Shown here: piece after piece, positions 8,088 to 16,918 of the stretch
How positions within the stretch are numbered: position 1 is the stretch's first letter
How the letters are laid out: every line of letters begins with the position of its first letter
Source of the DNA: an uncultured Lachnospiraceae bacterium
Lineage (GTDB): Bacteria > Bacillota > Clostridia > Lachnospirales > Lachnospiraceae
Direction: 5' to 3'
NCBI GenBank assembly: GCA_910586615.1
Contig: CAJUJP010000001.1
Span: 124,001 to 188,000 of the forward strand
DNA: 64,000 nucleotides
Translations under genes and position numbers: made by a program
Notes under the pieces: model-generated
What the model was told of the DNA's origin: nothing
What the model saw: the letters and a program-made list of their open reading frames with translations, nothing else
Database searches by the model: none

Positions 8088-11000
8088 TTACTCCTCCGCT
8101 TTCGGCACCTCAACCCCGTATATACCTTCTATCAGCCGGTCCAGTTCCTGCTGCCGGACTTCTATGGCCCTTTGTAATACCTTCCCCTCCGCATGATTAC
8201 CTGCCTGAGCTTTCTTTTGTGACAGTTCCATTATCATTTTTACATGGGAAACTATATCTTCATGAACCCGTCGGTCCCCTTCATCTGTAAAATCAATCTT
8301 ATAAACAGGAAGCTCTGCAATATACTGCTTACCGTGAGAATAGTATCCGCCGCGGAACATACTTGCCTTATTTTTAACCAGCAGTTCCATAATCCTGTGA
8401 TTTAAGACCGCCTGAATATAAAAAACAGATTCCTTTATTCCCTTTTTAAGTGCCAGGCCGTAAAACGGTCCATTTCCTCCGCCTGTGAAAACCACCATCT
8501 CATTGTCATAAACATAATTTGAATCCAGTGAAAGAACCGGCCAAATCAGGTGTTCTCCTCCTGTAAACCGCCGAATACTCTGACTGCGTCCGTACCCGTA
8601 CCAATTATCATCTGTACGGTTTGGCATATTTCTCCTGTCAAGCTCATCTCTGAATTCACAAAGATAACTATATGTAAGCGGATACATCTGTTTCAGTTCT
8701 GTTCTTTTTATAAGCACGGATTTTCCTTCAACATTTCTGTACGGGAAAATAATATATGAATTTGCTTCAATGCGATTATACTTTAATAATTTTGCATCAT
8801 AGACACACTTCCGAAGTATGCCTCTTTCTATTTTCCGGCGTACATTGTCCTGTCCGGTAAAGGTAATTGTTTGTTCATCTTCCTCCTCAGCTTGAACAAC
8901 ATATATTTTGTCGGCGCTGGTCTGTACTCCGACAAAAATCTCTGCAATACTCTTAAGCGGAACACACCTGCTTTTTATTTGTTCCAGGGCGCTTTCTACA
9001 GACTTCGGCAAAAAAGTCCACGGCTGTTCACTGAGATATGCGGCGGGATAAGTATCACACACTGCCCCGTGTTCAAATAGAAACCGGTTCCAGTCCTGGA
9101 TAAAAGCTATCTCAAAATTATCCTGTGGTTTTTTGGACAGGAGTACGATACATGTATATGTACTTCTGGCCTTAAACGCCTGAAATGTCCCAAAATGATA
9201 TATTTTCCTGACATATCTGTGATTTGCAAGCAATCCTCTTAACTCTTTACCCGATTTAATCGTCATAAATTTGTGCGGAATAATATATCCGAGAACACCG
9301 TCCTCCGTCAAAAGAGAAAGCCCTTTTTCAAGAAAAAGATAATACTTGTCCATCAAATCGGTGTGTGCTGCATTGTATCCGGCTATTGAACTCTTATAAA
9401 ACTCATATTCTTCCGGTGAGTAATGTACCATATTCTGTACCCGTATATACGGTGGATTACCTACAATTGCATGAAATCCTGTATGTGGAAACTCCTTATC
9501 CCAGTCAAATATGCGAATTTTGTTCATCAGACTCAGATCACTGTATATGCCTGCTTCATATTGAGAAAAAGTGCTGTCAACCAGACTGTTACCATTCTTT
9601 ATATTAAGTTCCAGATTGGGCAGTATCTTATTTGAAGTTGTGTCAGAATATGCTTCCAGTTCATCTGAAGATGCTCCTTCCAGAACTTTTAAAGACAAGC
9701 TGAATTTCGTAACTTCAACGGCCAATGGATCAATATCTACCCCAAAAATATTTCTTACAAGAATTTCTCTTCTCAGAGCATAGGATAAACAATAATCAGA
9801 GCCGCCCGGCATTTGATAAAGATCGCCTCTGTTAACCGCCTCTTCCAGTTCATATTGTTTAAAATACTCTATATAATAGTTCACAATATATTCATATGTC
9901 GATAACAAAAAATTGCCTGCCCCGCAGCAAATATCGGCAATTCTATAATCCCTTACATCTGCCAGCCGTTTCCCGTCGTACAAAAGGGATAACGTTTGTT
10001 CTACAATAATATCTGTAATATTCTTAGGCGTATTCACCGCTCCCTGTGAATCAACCGCCTCCGGTTTCTCTATAGTTGCAATGGTCCCGTCATCATTTAT
10101 ATACAAAGATTCACCCAAAAACAATTCATAAATCTGCCCGATTATGTATGGATCAACCACACTGAATTCATAAGAATTATTCGGATAATACAAACTCTGA
10201 AAAATCTGAATCATAATATGATCTGACACTGTATAACTGTCTTCTTCAAGCAATTCAAACAGACCCGAATCATACTTCTTATCGGCGGATATAAACAGCT
10301 TTTTCAAGTCATGGTATGTCATAATCTGTTTTAGCGTCTCATATTGTTCAAGATTTCTGTCTTCACAAATACGCAGAAAAATAATCCTGTTTAATATTCT
10401 CTGCACACAAATATTTAAAGTATCTATATCAATACTTTTATGCCTCTCCGCTATATCTTTCCCTATTAAGTTTCTCCAGCTTTTGATCTGTCTCAGGAAA
10501 TACTCATCAAACGGTTCCCTTCTGAATGCCTCCCTGATATTTTTAAATTTCTTCTCAAACCCGCCGGAAAGTACGGCTTCTTTTGATAAAAGGTCATAAA
10601 TCTCATCAAATTTATCAATATATTCCGTGTAAGAATAATGCGCAATCAGTGCAACACTCACATCATCATTTTCCACCGGCCGGACAGTACAGTCATAAAT
10701 ATATAAATCGTTAAAATTACTCAAAACGGAGATCTTCAGGTTTCCGCTCCATCCATATCTGCGCAGCTGGAAAGCCGGCAGGCGGTCGGTTGTAATATCC
10801 ACCGAAGGCTTCTTAGTCTCTAAATAAAACAAAATTTCTGTACCCGTTTTAAAAGAATAATCCGGCCGCTTTGCTTTCTTTTTTCCTTCTTCTTCCACCA
10901 GCACTGTCGCTTCATGTGTCACTTCACGCATATGCTGTGGTAATCCGGCTTCATTATCAACATCCCACCCCAGTGATTTGAAAAAAGGATTTACGAAATC

Positions 11001-11138
11001 AATACGCACTTGCATCTCATTATATGCCGATCTTTTGTACTGCCGGATATCCTTACAATATAACGCCACGCGTCTGGCTAGTCGTTCTTTTGCACTCTCT
11101 TTATCAAATATCTGATAATATTCCCTTCTCTCTGCCAT
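8088..11138 (-). CDS. Type IIG restriction-modification enzyme (nuclease + N6-adenine methyltransferase + specificity)
   Basis: A 1016-residue single-chain enzyme. The N-terminal nuclease domain shows P92-D93 and E107-x-K109, a PD-(D/E)XK pattern after an HsdR-like GWDV region. A helical linker leads to motif X (NTPKNITDIIVEQT, about 369-382), motif I (ADICCGAGNF, 401-410) and NPPY at 561-564. The last 300 residues resemble a TaqI/Eco57I-type recognition domain. It would cut unmodified DNA outside its site and methylate one strand. The ATG at 11138 has a strong GGGGGA. Its base composition is visibly more AT-rich than the flanking glycan genes, which suggests acquisition as a cassette. A PglX-like (BREX) role is unlikely because no BREX partners are present. 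Confidence 0.85.
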   Translation of the reverse strand: MAERREYYQIFDKESAKERLARRVALYCKDIRQYKRSAYNEMQVRIDFVNPFFKSLGWDVDNEAGLPQHMREVTHEATVLVEEEGKKKAKRPDYSFKTGTEILFYLETKKPSVDITTDRLPAFQLRRYGWSGNLKISVLSNFNDLYIYDCTVRPVENDDVSVALIAHYSYTEYIDKFDEIYDLLSKEAVLSGGFEKKFKNIREAFRREPFDEYFLRQIKSWRNLIGKDIAERHKSIDIDTLNICVQRILNRIIFLRICEDRNLEQYETLKQIMTYHDLKKLFISADKKYDSGLFELLEEDSYTVSDHIMIQIFQSLYYPNNSYEFSVVDPYIIGQIYELFLGESLYINDDGTIATIEKPEAVDSQGAVNTPKNITDIIVEQTLSLLYDGKRLADVRDYRIADICCGAGNFLLSTYEYIVNYYIEYFKQYELEEAVNRGDLYQMPGGSDYCLSYALRREILVRNIFGVDIDPLAVEVTKFSLSLKVLEGASSDELEAYSDTTSNKILPNLELNIKNGNSLVDSTFSQYEAGIYSDLSLMNKIRIFDWDKEFPHTGFHAIVGNPPYIRVQNMVHYSPEEYEFYKSSIAGYNAAHTDLMDKYYLFLEKGLSLLTEDGVLGYIIPHKFMTIKSGKELRGLLANHRYVRKIYHFGTFQAFKARSTYTCIVLLSKKPQDNFEIAFIQDWNRFLFEHGAVCDTYPAAYLSEQPWTFLPKSVESALEQIKSRCVPLKSIAEIFVGVQTSADKIYVVQAEEEDEQTITFTGQDNVRRKIERGILRKCVYDAKLLKYNRIEANSYIIFPYRNVEGKSVLIKRTELKQMYPLTYSYLCEFRDELDRRNMPNRTDDNWYGYGRSQSIRRFTGGEHLIWPVLSLDSNYVYDNEMVVFTGGGNGPFYGLALKKGIKESVFYIQAVLNHRIMELLVKNKASMFRGGYYSHGKQYIAELPVYKIDFTDEGDRRVHEDIVSHVKMIMELSQKKAQAGNHAEGKVLQRAIEVRQQELDRLIEGIYGVEVPKAEE

Positions 11139-11207
11139 CAGATTCCCCCTTTCCCGAATACTCTAACAAAAGACATGTCCAATACACCGGACCCATGAAA
11201 TAATAAA

Positions 11208-11243
11208 ATCCCGTATTCCCTGAGATTTCAAGGTCTACGGGAT
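11208..11243 (-). terminator. Rho-independent terminator of the SGNH-ligase transcript
   Basis: The arms atcccgta (11208-11215) and tacgggat (11236-11243) form a perfect 8-bp stem. On the minus strand the stem is followed by a T-rich run (TTTTATTATTT). It lies 69 bases after the ligase stop, so the dlt-like genes to the right end before the restriction cassette begins. Confidence 0.75.
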
Positions 11244-11311
11244 CTGATCACATCATATATTTTTCATTGCTGCCTGATTTGTCTGTACACTCTCAGGATG
11301 CCTCATACCGT

Positions 11312-12817
11312 TCAAAGCATTTCCTTCAGCTTCACCCTGTCAATCTTACCGTTGGCGTTGATCGGCATTTTGGGAAGTGAGACCACCTTGCCCGGCAGCA
11401 TATACTCAGGCACCAGCCCGGAAATCTTCTCATTGATATAAGCCCTGTCCAGTTCCTCCTCAATGAAAAGCACGATCTTCTGGCGCTTCTCGTCATACAG
11501 ACAGCAGCAAAGTGCAATCTCCTCAAGGGAAGAAACGGCTGTCTCAATTTCGCCCAGTTCAATCCGGTGTCCCATATGCTTGATCTGAAAATCCTTACGG
11601 GACAAATATACAATTTCATCGTACTCATTGTATTTTACGAGATCGCCGGTGCGGTATATAATTTCCGGCACGGCAGGATTTAACGGATTCTGAACAAAGG
11701 CTTCCCTGGTTTTCTCCGGGTTATTATAATATCCCATGGAAAGAGACGTTCCTCTGACACAGAGTTCTCCGATCTCATCACCCTTCACGGGTTCATTTTT
11801 CTCATTCAGAATCAGAATCTCCGTATTTGCCATCGGAATCCCGATGGGAAGCGGTTCATCATCTGCAAATTCACGGTCTACAATATAATAAGTGCAGGCA
11901 TCCGTAATTTCGGTGGGACCGTACAGATTCGCGTACAGAACATCCGGCAGGAATTTACGCCATGTATTAAGCTGTCTGTTGGGCATGACTTCGCCGCAGA
12001 ACAGAACTCTGTGCAGCGTGCCGGACAGATCCACATTGCGGAAAGCCTTCAGCTTCGCTACCACGATCAGCGCCGAAGGCACCCAGAAGATCGTATTGAT
12101 CTTTTTTTCTTTCAAATATTCCAGCAGAGGAACGGGCTGTGCAAACAGGTTTTTCGGAATGATATACGTGGTGGCTCCACTCTTGATCGTGCTGTAAATA
12201 TCCAGAATCGAATTGTCAAAATAGAAGGGCGCCTGATTGCCGAAGCTGTCCTCCTCCGTGATGTCAAAAGTTTCCGTCACCCAGTCAATATAGTCGATCA
12301 CGGAGCGGTGGTTGATGGTCACGCCTTTCGGTATGCCCGTGGAGCCGGAAGTAAACAATACATACAGCAGATCCGTATCTATCCCACGGCACCGCGCAGC
12401 CTCCACCATCTCCTCATCCACCGGTGCATCCACAGCCTCCTCGTAAATCAGGTAATTCCCCTCATATTCATAGCTTTCAAAGGCAGGCCGAAGTTCTTTC
12501 GTGGTGATGACAAGAGACGGCTTCAGCACTTCCAGAATCTTGTTGACCCGGCTCGCAGGCATGTCAACATCGATCGGCGAATAGAAGTTGCAACTATATG
12601 CCGAACCCATAAAAGAAACCAGCACATCAACACCTTTTTCCAGATAAATAACTACCGGTTTCCTGAACAATCCCATTTGAATCATTTGTGTCGCCAGAGC
12701 CAGAGCCTGCAGTCTGAACTGCCTGAATGTAACCGCCTTATGCTCGTCCGCAAAAGCAGTCTTATCCGGAAATCTGTCCGCGCTTTCATCCAGCCAATAG
12801 GTAACGTTTGTTTTCAT
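11312..12817 (-). CDS. DltA-like adenylating ligase (amino-acid:carrier protein ligase)
   Basis: A 501-residue ANL-superfamily adenylation enzyme. FTSGSTGIPKG (155-165) is the A3 phosphate loop. NLYGPTEITDA is A5, YRTGDLVKY is A7/A8, and NGKIDR near the C-terminus provides Lys491, the adenylation lysine of A10. Length and architecture match DltA, the stand-alone ligase that activates an amino acid and loads it onto DltC. The natural partner is the ACP at 5195-5425, although a restriction cassette now separates them. D-alanine is the family default, but a formyltransferase linked to the same ACP suggests a different or further modified acyl group. Confidence 0.85.
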   Translation of the reverse strand: MKTNVTYWLDESADRFPDKTAFADEHKAVTFRQFRLQALALATQMIQMGLFRKPVVIYLEKGVDVLVSFMGSAYSCNFYSPIDVDMPASRVNKILEVLKPSLVITTKELRPAFESYEYEGNYLIYEEAVDAPVDEEMVEAARCRGIDTDLLYVLFTSGSTGIPKGVTINHRSVIDYIDWVTETFDITEEDSFGNQAPFYFDNSILDIYSTIKSGATTYIIPKNLFAQPVPLLEYLKEKKINTIFWVPSALIVVAKLKAFRNVDLSGTLHRVLFCGEVMPNRQLNTWRKFLPDVLYANLYGPTEITDACTYYIVDREFADDEPLPIGIPMANTEILILNEKNEPVKGDEIGELCVRGTSLSMGYYNNPEKTREAFVQNPLNPAVPEIIYRTGDLVKYNEYDEIVYLSRKDFQIKHMGHRIELGEIETAVSSLEEIALCCCLYDEKRQKIVLFIEEELDRAYINEKISGLVPEYMLPGKVVSLPKMPINANGKIDRVKLKEML

Positions 12818-12850
12818 CTCAAATATCCAAACCTTTCTCCTGTATCACAG

Positions 12851-14014
12851 TTATTCTTCTCCGCTTTTCAAAGCACCCTTTGTTCCCGTCACAGGATAAA
12901 ATGTATCCGGCATCTTCTCAGTCTTCACATGATATATGTCGTATAAATCCGTCATCTCAAGTCCGCATCCCTCAGGATCATAAGAACCGTACAATGGAGC
13001 ACCGTTCTCTGACGCCATCTGCCTGATCCGTTCTTCGATCTGAAAAGTGATCTGATACTGCTCCTCAGATTCTATGTAATTATACATCATGGGCGAATAG
13101 GGTGGCAAGTATAAGATCACCTCCACGCCCTGCCCCTGCAGGTAGCCGGTCAGCCGGTCCAGAAGCTCCATGCTCTCCTCGTCGATCTGATGAAAATCCG
13201 TCATACGGTAAACCACATGTTCGTCAATGGACTGTCTGGTCAGTTCCTCCACATCTTCCACAGCCACTTCCCGCAGACTCTTCTGATAGGCGATGCTCCC
13301 GTCATAATGCTTCAGGTACTGCTCCGTCTCCCAGTCTTTCGTGTAATCTACCAGAAACCTCTTGTGCTCCGGAAGCAGCGTGATATTGTAGCGGAAATAG
13401 TCGAGGGAAAGCCATTTGCTGTGCTGCCGGCCCGTGTCCGCCCCGGCTGTTTTCTTATGTGTTTTCCCTGTGGCATCATCAACCGCAGCCGTCTGCCCAT
13501 TTGCCGCATCCGCCGCATATTCATCAAGAAGCCCTTCCATATAGAAAACATAATCTTCCAGATCTTTCCAGCGTTCGTTGTTATGACTGTTATTAAACAA
13601 AAAAGCGTCCACGCCGATAATCATTTTCTCCGGAAGCTGTCCGCGTTTTGCAAGAATACCCGTCACCGCCAGCAGATCATAGATCGTAGACTCAGATAAT
13701 CCTGTATTATAAAAAGAATCCGTCCCGAACATCGTATGGTCGAAATTCATCACCCGGCTGGAACCTGCCACAATCAGTTCCTTCCTCTCCTCCTGCTGCT
13801 TCAGGCAGGCGAGAAGAAGACTCCTGTCGTTAAAATCTGATTCCTCAAGACCGGTCACATTCATGGAATTTACCACCATCTGCCGGCCGATCTCATCATA
13901 GGTAACCCGCAGATATGCATAAGAATCCACATACCAGTTGACTGCCGCCACCATGCAGATCAGCGGCAGAATAAAAAGAAGCGCCTTACTCCATTTTTTC
14001 ATCTTTATGTCCAT
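12851..14014 (-). CDS. SGNH/DltD-like membrane-anchored protein of the acylation set
   Basis: A 387-residue protein with one N-terminal hydrophobic segment (about residues 10-29), then an extracytoplasmic domain. GSSR at 84-87 follows a hydrophobic strand and NTG starts at 103. This is the nucleophile-serine and asparagine pattern of SGNH-fold proteins that accompany MBOAT transferases (DltD, AlgJ/AlgX, PatB). It probably takes part in the last step of acyl transfer on the outer face. The start overlaps the DUF6020 gene by 29 bases; ATG 14002 is an alternative start. It precedes the adenylating ligase by 33 bases. Asp/His catalytic residues near the C-terminus could not be assigned with confidence. 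Confidence 0.65.
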   Translation of the reverse strand: MDIKMKKWSKALLFILPLICMVAAVNWYVDSYAYLRVTYDEIGRQMVVNSMNVTGLEESDFNDRSLLLACLKQQEERKELIVAGSSRVMNFDHTMFGTDSFYNTGLSESTIYDLLAVTGILAKRGQLPEKMIIGVDAFLFNNSHNNERWKDLEDYVFYMEGLLDEYAADAANGQTAAVDDATGKTHKKTAGADTGRQHSKWLSLDYFRYNITLLPEHKRFLVDYTKDWETEQYLKHYDGSIAYQKSLREVAVEDVEELTRQSIDEHVVYRMTDFHQIDEESMELLDRLTGYLQGQGVEVILYLPPYSPMMYNYIESEEQYQITFQIEERIRQMASENGAPLYGSYDPEGCGLEMTDLYDIYHVKTEKMPDTFYPVTGTKGALKSGEE

Positions 14015-15764
14015 TCCGAAGCGTCTCTGCGCCAGGGACCTTTCCTTCTGCTTTTTCCAGCGGCTTATACAAAGGCTTCATTCCGGCCGCCTTCTCTTTT
14101 CCGTCAGAAGTTTCCTCTTCTTCCGGCTTTGTCTCCCCGAAGGTATAACTGAACAAAAGCGGAAATGCCGCAAACAGCCCGTAGGCATAACGGAATTCAT
14201 GATACACCGGCGTTGCCAGAAGCAGAGATATGAGCAGAGAAACATAAGGTGCATAGACCACTGCCCGTTTTCTGTTGTATACCACGTAGGCCAGACCGAA
14301 CACCATAAGCCATGTATTCAGTCCGATGCTCCAGAACCGGTTGAAAAGATCCTGGAAGCCCATCAGGAAATCGTGCATGGCAAGTTCCTGATCATAGGTA
14401 AAGACTTTTCGTTCGGTAGTGATTCCAAAGGGATTGTCAACCGTAAAATATTCCCCGTACAAATACTGGTAATCTTTCGTGCTGTAAGCCCAATAACCGG
14501 AAGTCTGCCGGATCTCTGCCAGGATATAATGCACCGGATTCCGCAGTCCTACCCTGACCCACAATTTCAGATATTCCCCCGGCTGTCTTGCAATGGCCCA
14601 TTGATCTCCTTCTTCACGTATATAATTTTTTGCAATATCAAACAGCCACGGATTGTAATGATCGGCCAGATCCTCCACAGGAGCCACCGCGTCGATCAGT
14701 TCAATCTCTTCCTCTGTCAGTTCACCGCCTTTTACATAAGCGCACAGCACATGCTGGGTGGGCATGGTCAATCCTTCAATGATGTCGGCCGGCCACACAG
14801 CCATGGACCGCAGCAGCGGGCCAAAATAGATCAGGCAGGACACTCCCACCGCCAGCACCACGGTAAATGTGCCAAAGGGAAATTTTCTTTTATTCGTCTT
14901 TTTATCTTTTTTGCGCCATATGGATGCCATCACCGCAAGCATCGTCCCAAAATAAATAAAACGGCCGTTGCTGCGCAGCAGGCAGAGCAGAAAACCGACT
15001 GTAAAATATGCCTGCCACTGATAGGGCGTCTCTTTTTCCAGATTGAATTCCGCTGTCATCCATGTAAAAATCAGCAGTACAGCAGTAAAAAATTCATCCT
15101 TTCCCATGCAGATCGTCAGCAGTGCATTGACCGGCAGTGCGGCATAGAAAAGCAGCGCCAGGATCAGCCAGATCCACCGCGTACCTTTTTTATAAAACTG
15201 ATACAGCAGGAAGCTGAAGACTGATGCCATCACCAACATCTGAAAGAAGGTATAGAAAGCCGCTCCCACGGCGTAAGACCCGTACAGCCGATAGCCGATC
15301 GTAATAAACACCTTCAAAATCAGTGTATGAAAAAACGGATGGTGATTTGAGGATGGCACAATTCCCATAGCCTGCTGTATCTGCCAGACTGCATCGTTAT
15401 TCAGCCAGGTTGGATAATACATCAGAAAATAGGGGATGTAGCCGATCATGCAGACAAGGGTAAAGATCGGGCCGATATACCATTTCTCCGGCCTTTTCTT
15501 CCTGGCAGGTATACGGGCCAGAAAAGGAATGCGGGCGGCAATGGCTCCCCGCTGTGAGATCAACGCACACAGCACCAGCATAATCACATAACTGCCCCCG
15601 AACCATGCCCCAAACCGCACAAGGCACTTCGGAATTCCCATAGCTGCCGCTTCCATTGGCTCCCCCAGTATAGCCGCCACAGCGTAAAACAGTGCAAAAG
15701 GGATCAGCACCAGAAACTGCCGCATCTCCGGCATCTTGAATTTTTGTTCTGTTTGTGTTTCCAT
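13986..15764 (-). CDS. DUF6020 polytopic membrane protein, first copy
   Basis: About 592 residues from ATG 15764 (AGAGGAG upstream); a GTG at 15827 would extend into the preceding gene. It has roughly twelve hydrophobic helices. YYPTWLNNDAVWQIQQA followed by NHHPFFHTLI in the first large loop is the signature of DUF6020. This group is GT-C-like and often lies in Gram-positive surface-glycan loci. A paralogue with the same architecture is at 32780-34591, where FFVYDAQDEW and THHPLVH occupy the same places. The function is inferred as polyprenyl-phosphate-sugar-dependent glycosyl transfer outside the membrane; the substrate is unknown. Confidence 0.7.
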   Translation of the reverse strand: METQTEQKFKMPEMRQFLVLIPFALFYAVAAILGEPMEAAAMGIPKCLVRFGAWFGGSYVIMLVLCALISQRGAIAARIPFLARIPARKKRPEKWYIGPIFTLVCMIGYIPYFLMYYPTWLNNDAVWQIQQAMGIVPSSNHHPFFHTLILKVFITIGYRLYGSYAVGAAFYTFFQMLVMASVFSFLLYQFYKKGTRWIWLILALLFYAALPVNALLTICMGKDEFFTAVLLIFTWMTAEFNLEKETPYQWQAYFTVGFLLCLLRSNGRFIYFGTMLAVMASIWRKKDKKTNKRKFPFGTFTVVLAVGVSCLIYFGPLLRSMAVWPADIIEGLTMPTQHVLCAYVKGGELTEEEIELIDAVAPVEDLADHYNPWLFDIAKNYIREEGDQWAIARQPGEYLKLWVRVGLRNPVHYILAEIRQTSGYWAYSTKDYQYLYGEYFTVDNPFGITTERKVFTYDQELAMHDFLMGFQDLFNRFWSIGLNTWLMVFGLAYVVYNRKRAVVYAPYVSLLISLLLATPVYHEFRYAYGLFAAFPLLFSYTFGETKPEEEETSDGKEKAAGMKPLYKPLEKAEGKVPGAETLRNGHKDEKME

Positions 15765-15811
15765 AGGTTCTCTCGCTCCTCTGTATTCTGTAACGGCATC
15801 CTGGCTTTGTT

Positions 15812-16918
15812 CTACACGCCCGCCCACTCACGAATCTTTTCAATATATGACTCCACCGTATAATCTCCGGCCCGTTTCCGCGCCATCTGACGGTAATGTT
15901 CCAGCTTTTCCTGATTTTCCAGCAAGGAAATGATCTCCCCGGCAAGCGCACACTCTTCCGCACTGATATCTCCAGCGTCAAAATTCTCCTCCTGGCTCAT
16001 GTTGGGAATCAGAATGCCGTAACGGTCTTCCAGAATCTCCTTCGGCCCGGTCATACAATCCGTGGCGATCACCGGAAGCCCCATGGACATAGCCTCCACC
16101 ATGGCATTGGGAAAGCCCTCGTAATAAGAAGTCAACACATACAGGCTGCCTTTTTTCAGATAAGGATAGGGATTCTTCTTCAGCCCGGTAAAATAAACTG
16201 CATCATCAATGTCCAGCGCTGAGGCAAGCTTCCTGTATGCCTGAAATTCTCCTTTTCCGATGATCATCAGCTTCGTATCCGGCAGTTTCTCATGCACAAG
16301 TGCAAAGCTCTTAAGCAGATGCCAGAATCCTTTCACCGGATCCTCCCGCCCCATGGAAATGAGGATACGTCCGTCGTTCCATGGAAGTTCCGCCTCTTCT
16401 TTTACTGAAAGCATCTCCACCTCGGCCAGATCAAAGGGATTGTTTAAAGCCACCGCTTTTTTACAGTGATACTGTTCCTGCACTTCCTTGCAGATCGTAT
16501 CCGAACAGCACACTACCCGGTCTCCACATCTGCCAAACAGCCTGATTTTCGCCGGATTTCCCATATCCATATAGCTTCTGATGCCAAGCCATTTTTCGCC
16601 TCTTCCGCCGGACGCAATGTTCGCAAGGTTCGCTGTAGGGCCAAAACTGTAGGCAATTTCAATCTTTTCTCTTTTTTTCAGACAGCGGAGTTTCCAGCCC
16701 CGCTTAAGTACATTGATGATTTTGCCGATCCGGTCCGGCCGGCTGGGCAGCCGCAGATCCGTGACCGGAATGCCCTTGATATCATAGGCAATGTTCCGGG
16801 AATCGAAAATAGCGATCTGCACATCGAAATACGGCTGTAAAAGCCTTGCCGTAGCCGCACATACCTTTTCCAGCCCGCCCTGGTGCAAGGAGGGCACGAT
16901 CAATAACAGTTTCTTCAT
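15812..16918 (-). CDS. Glycosyltransferase family 4
   Basis: A 368-residue GT-B enzyme. Its ATG at 16918 overlaps the previous stop in an ATGA junction, with GGGAG before it. The N-terminal LLLIVPSLHQGGLEKVC is a variant of the GT4 glycine loop. YYEGFPNAMVEAMSMGLPVI is the E-x7-E motif. The overlap with the next gene to the right indicates coupled translation. Predicted cytosolic, adding one sugar to the lipid-linked glycan. The donor is unknown. Confidence 0.85.
   Translation of the reverse strand: MKKLLLIVPSLHQGGLEKVCAATARLLQPYFDVQIAIFDSRNIAYDIKGIPVTDLRLPSRPDRIGKIINVLKRGWKLRCLKKREKIEIAYSFGPTANLANIASGGRGEKWLGIRSYMDMGNPAKIRLFGRCGDRVVCCSDTICKEVQEQYHCKKAVALNNPFDLAEVEMLSVKEEAELPWNDGRILISMGREDPVKGFWHLLKSFALVHEKLPDTKLMIIGKGEFQAYRKLASALDIDDAVYFTGLKKNPYPYLKKGSLYVLTSYYEGFPNAMVEAMSMGLPVIATDCMTGPKEILEDRYGILIPNMSQEENFDAGDISAEECALAGEIISLLENQEKLEHYRQMARKRAGDYTVESYIEKIREWAGV

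Noticed and set aside
11155..11182. Minus-strand promoter for the restriction genes (TTGGAC-16-TATTCG)
   Set aside because: Weak boxes, and the start point would leave almost no room before the ribosome binding site; not reported as a feature.
6395..11243. Restriction cassette as a BREX, DISARM or phage-growth-limitation system
   Set aside because: Only a type IIG enzyme and one extra methyltransferase are present; none of the ATPase, phosphatase or helicase partners of those systems is nearby.
6395..11243. Insertion sequence or transposon carrying the restriction genes
   Set aside because: No transposase, terminal inverted repeats or clear target-site duplication seen at either edge.
13938..15224. 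428-codon open frame on the plus strand antisense to the DUF6020 gene (similar long antisense frames at 12011-12946, 26756-27742, 29454-30275, 34530-35399, 60107-61006)
   Set aside because: No ribosome binding site, low-complexity His/Arg/Gln/Pro-rich translations and full overlap with well-supported minus-strand genes; these are codon-bias shadows.
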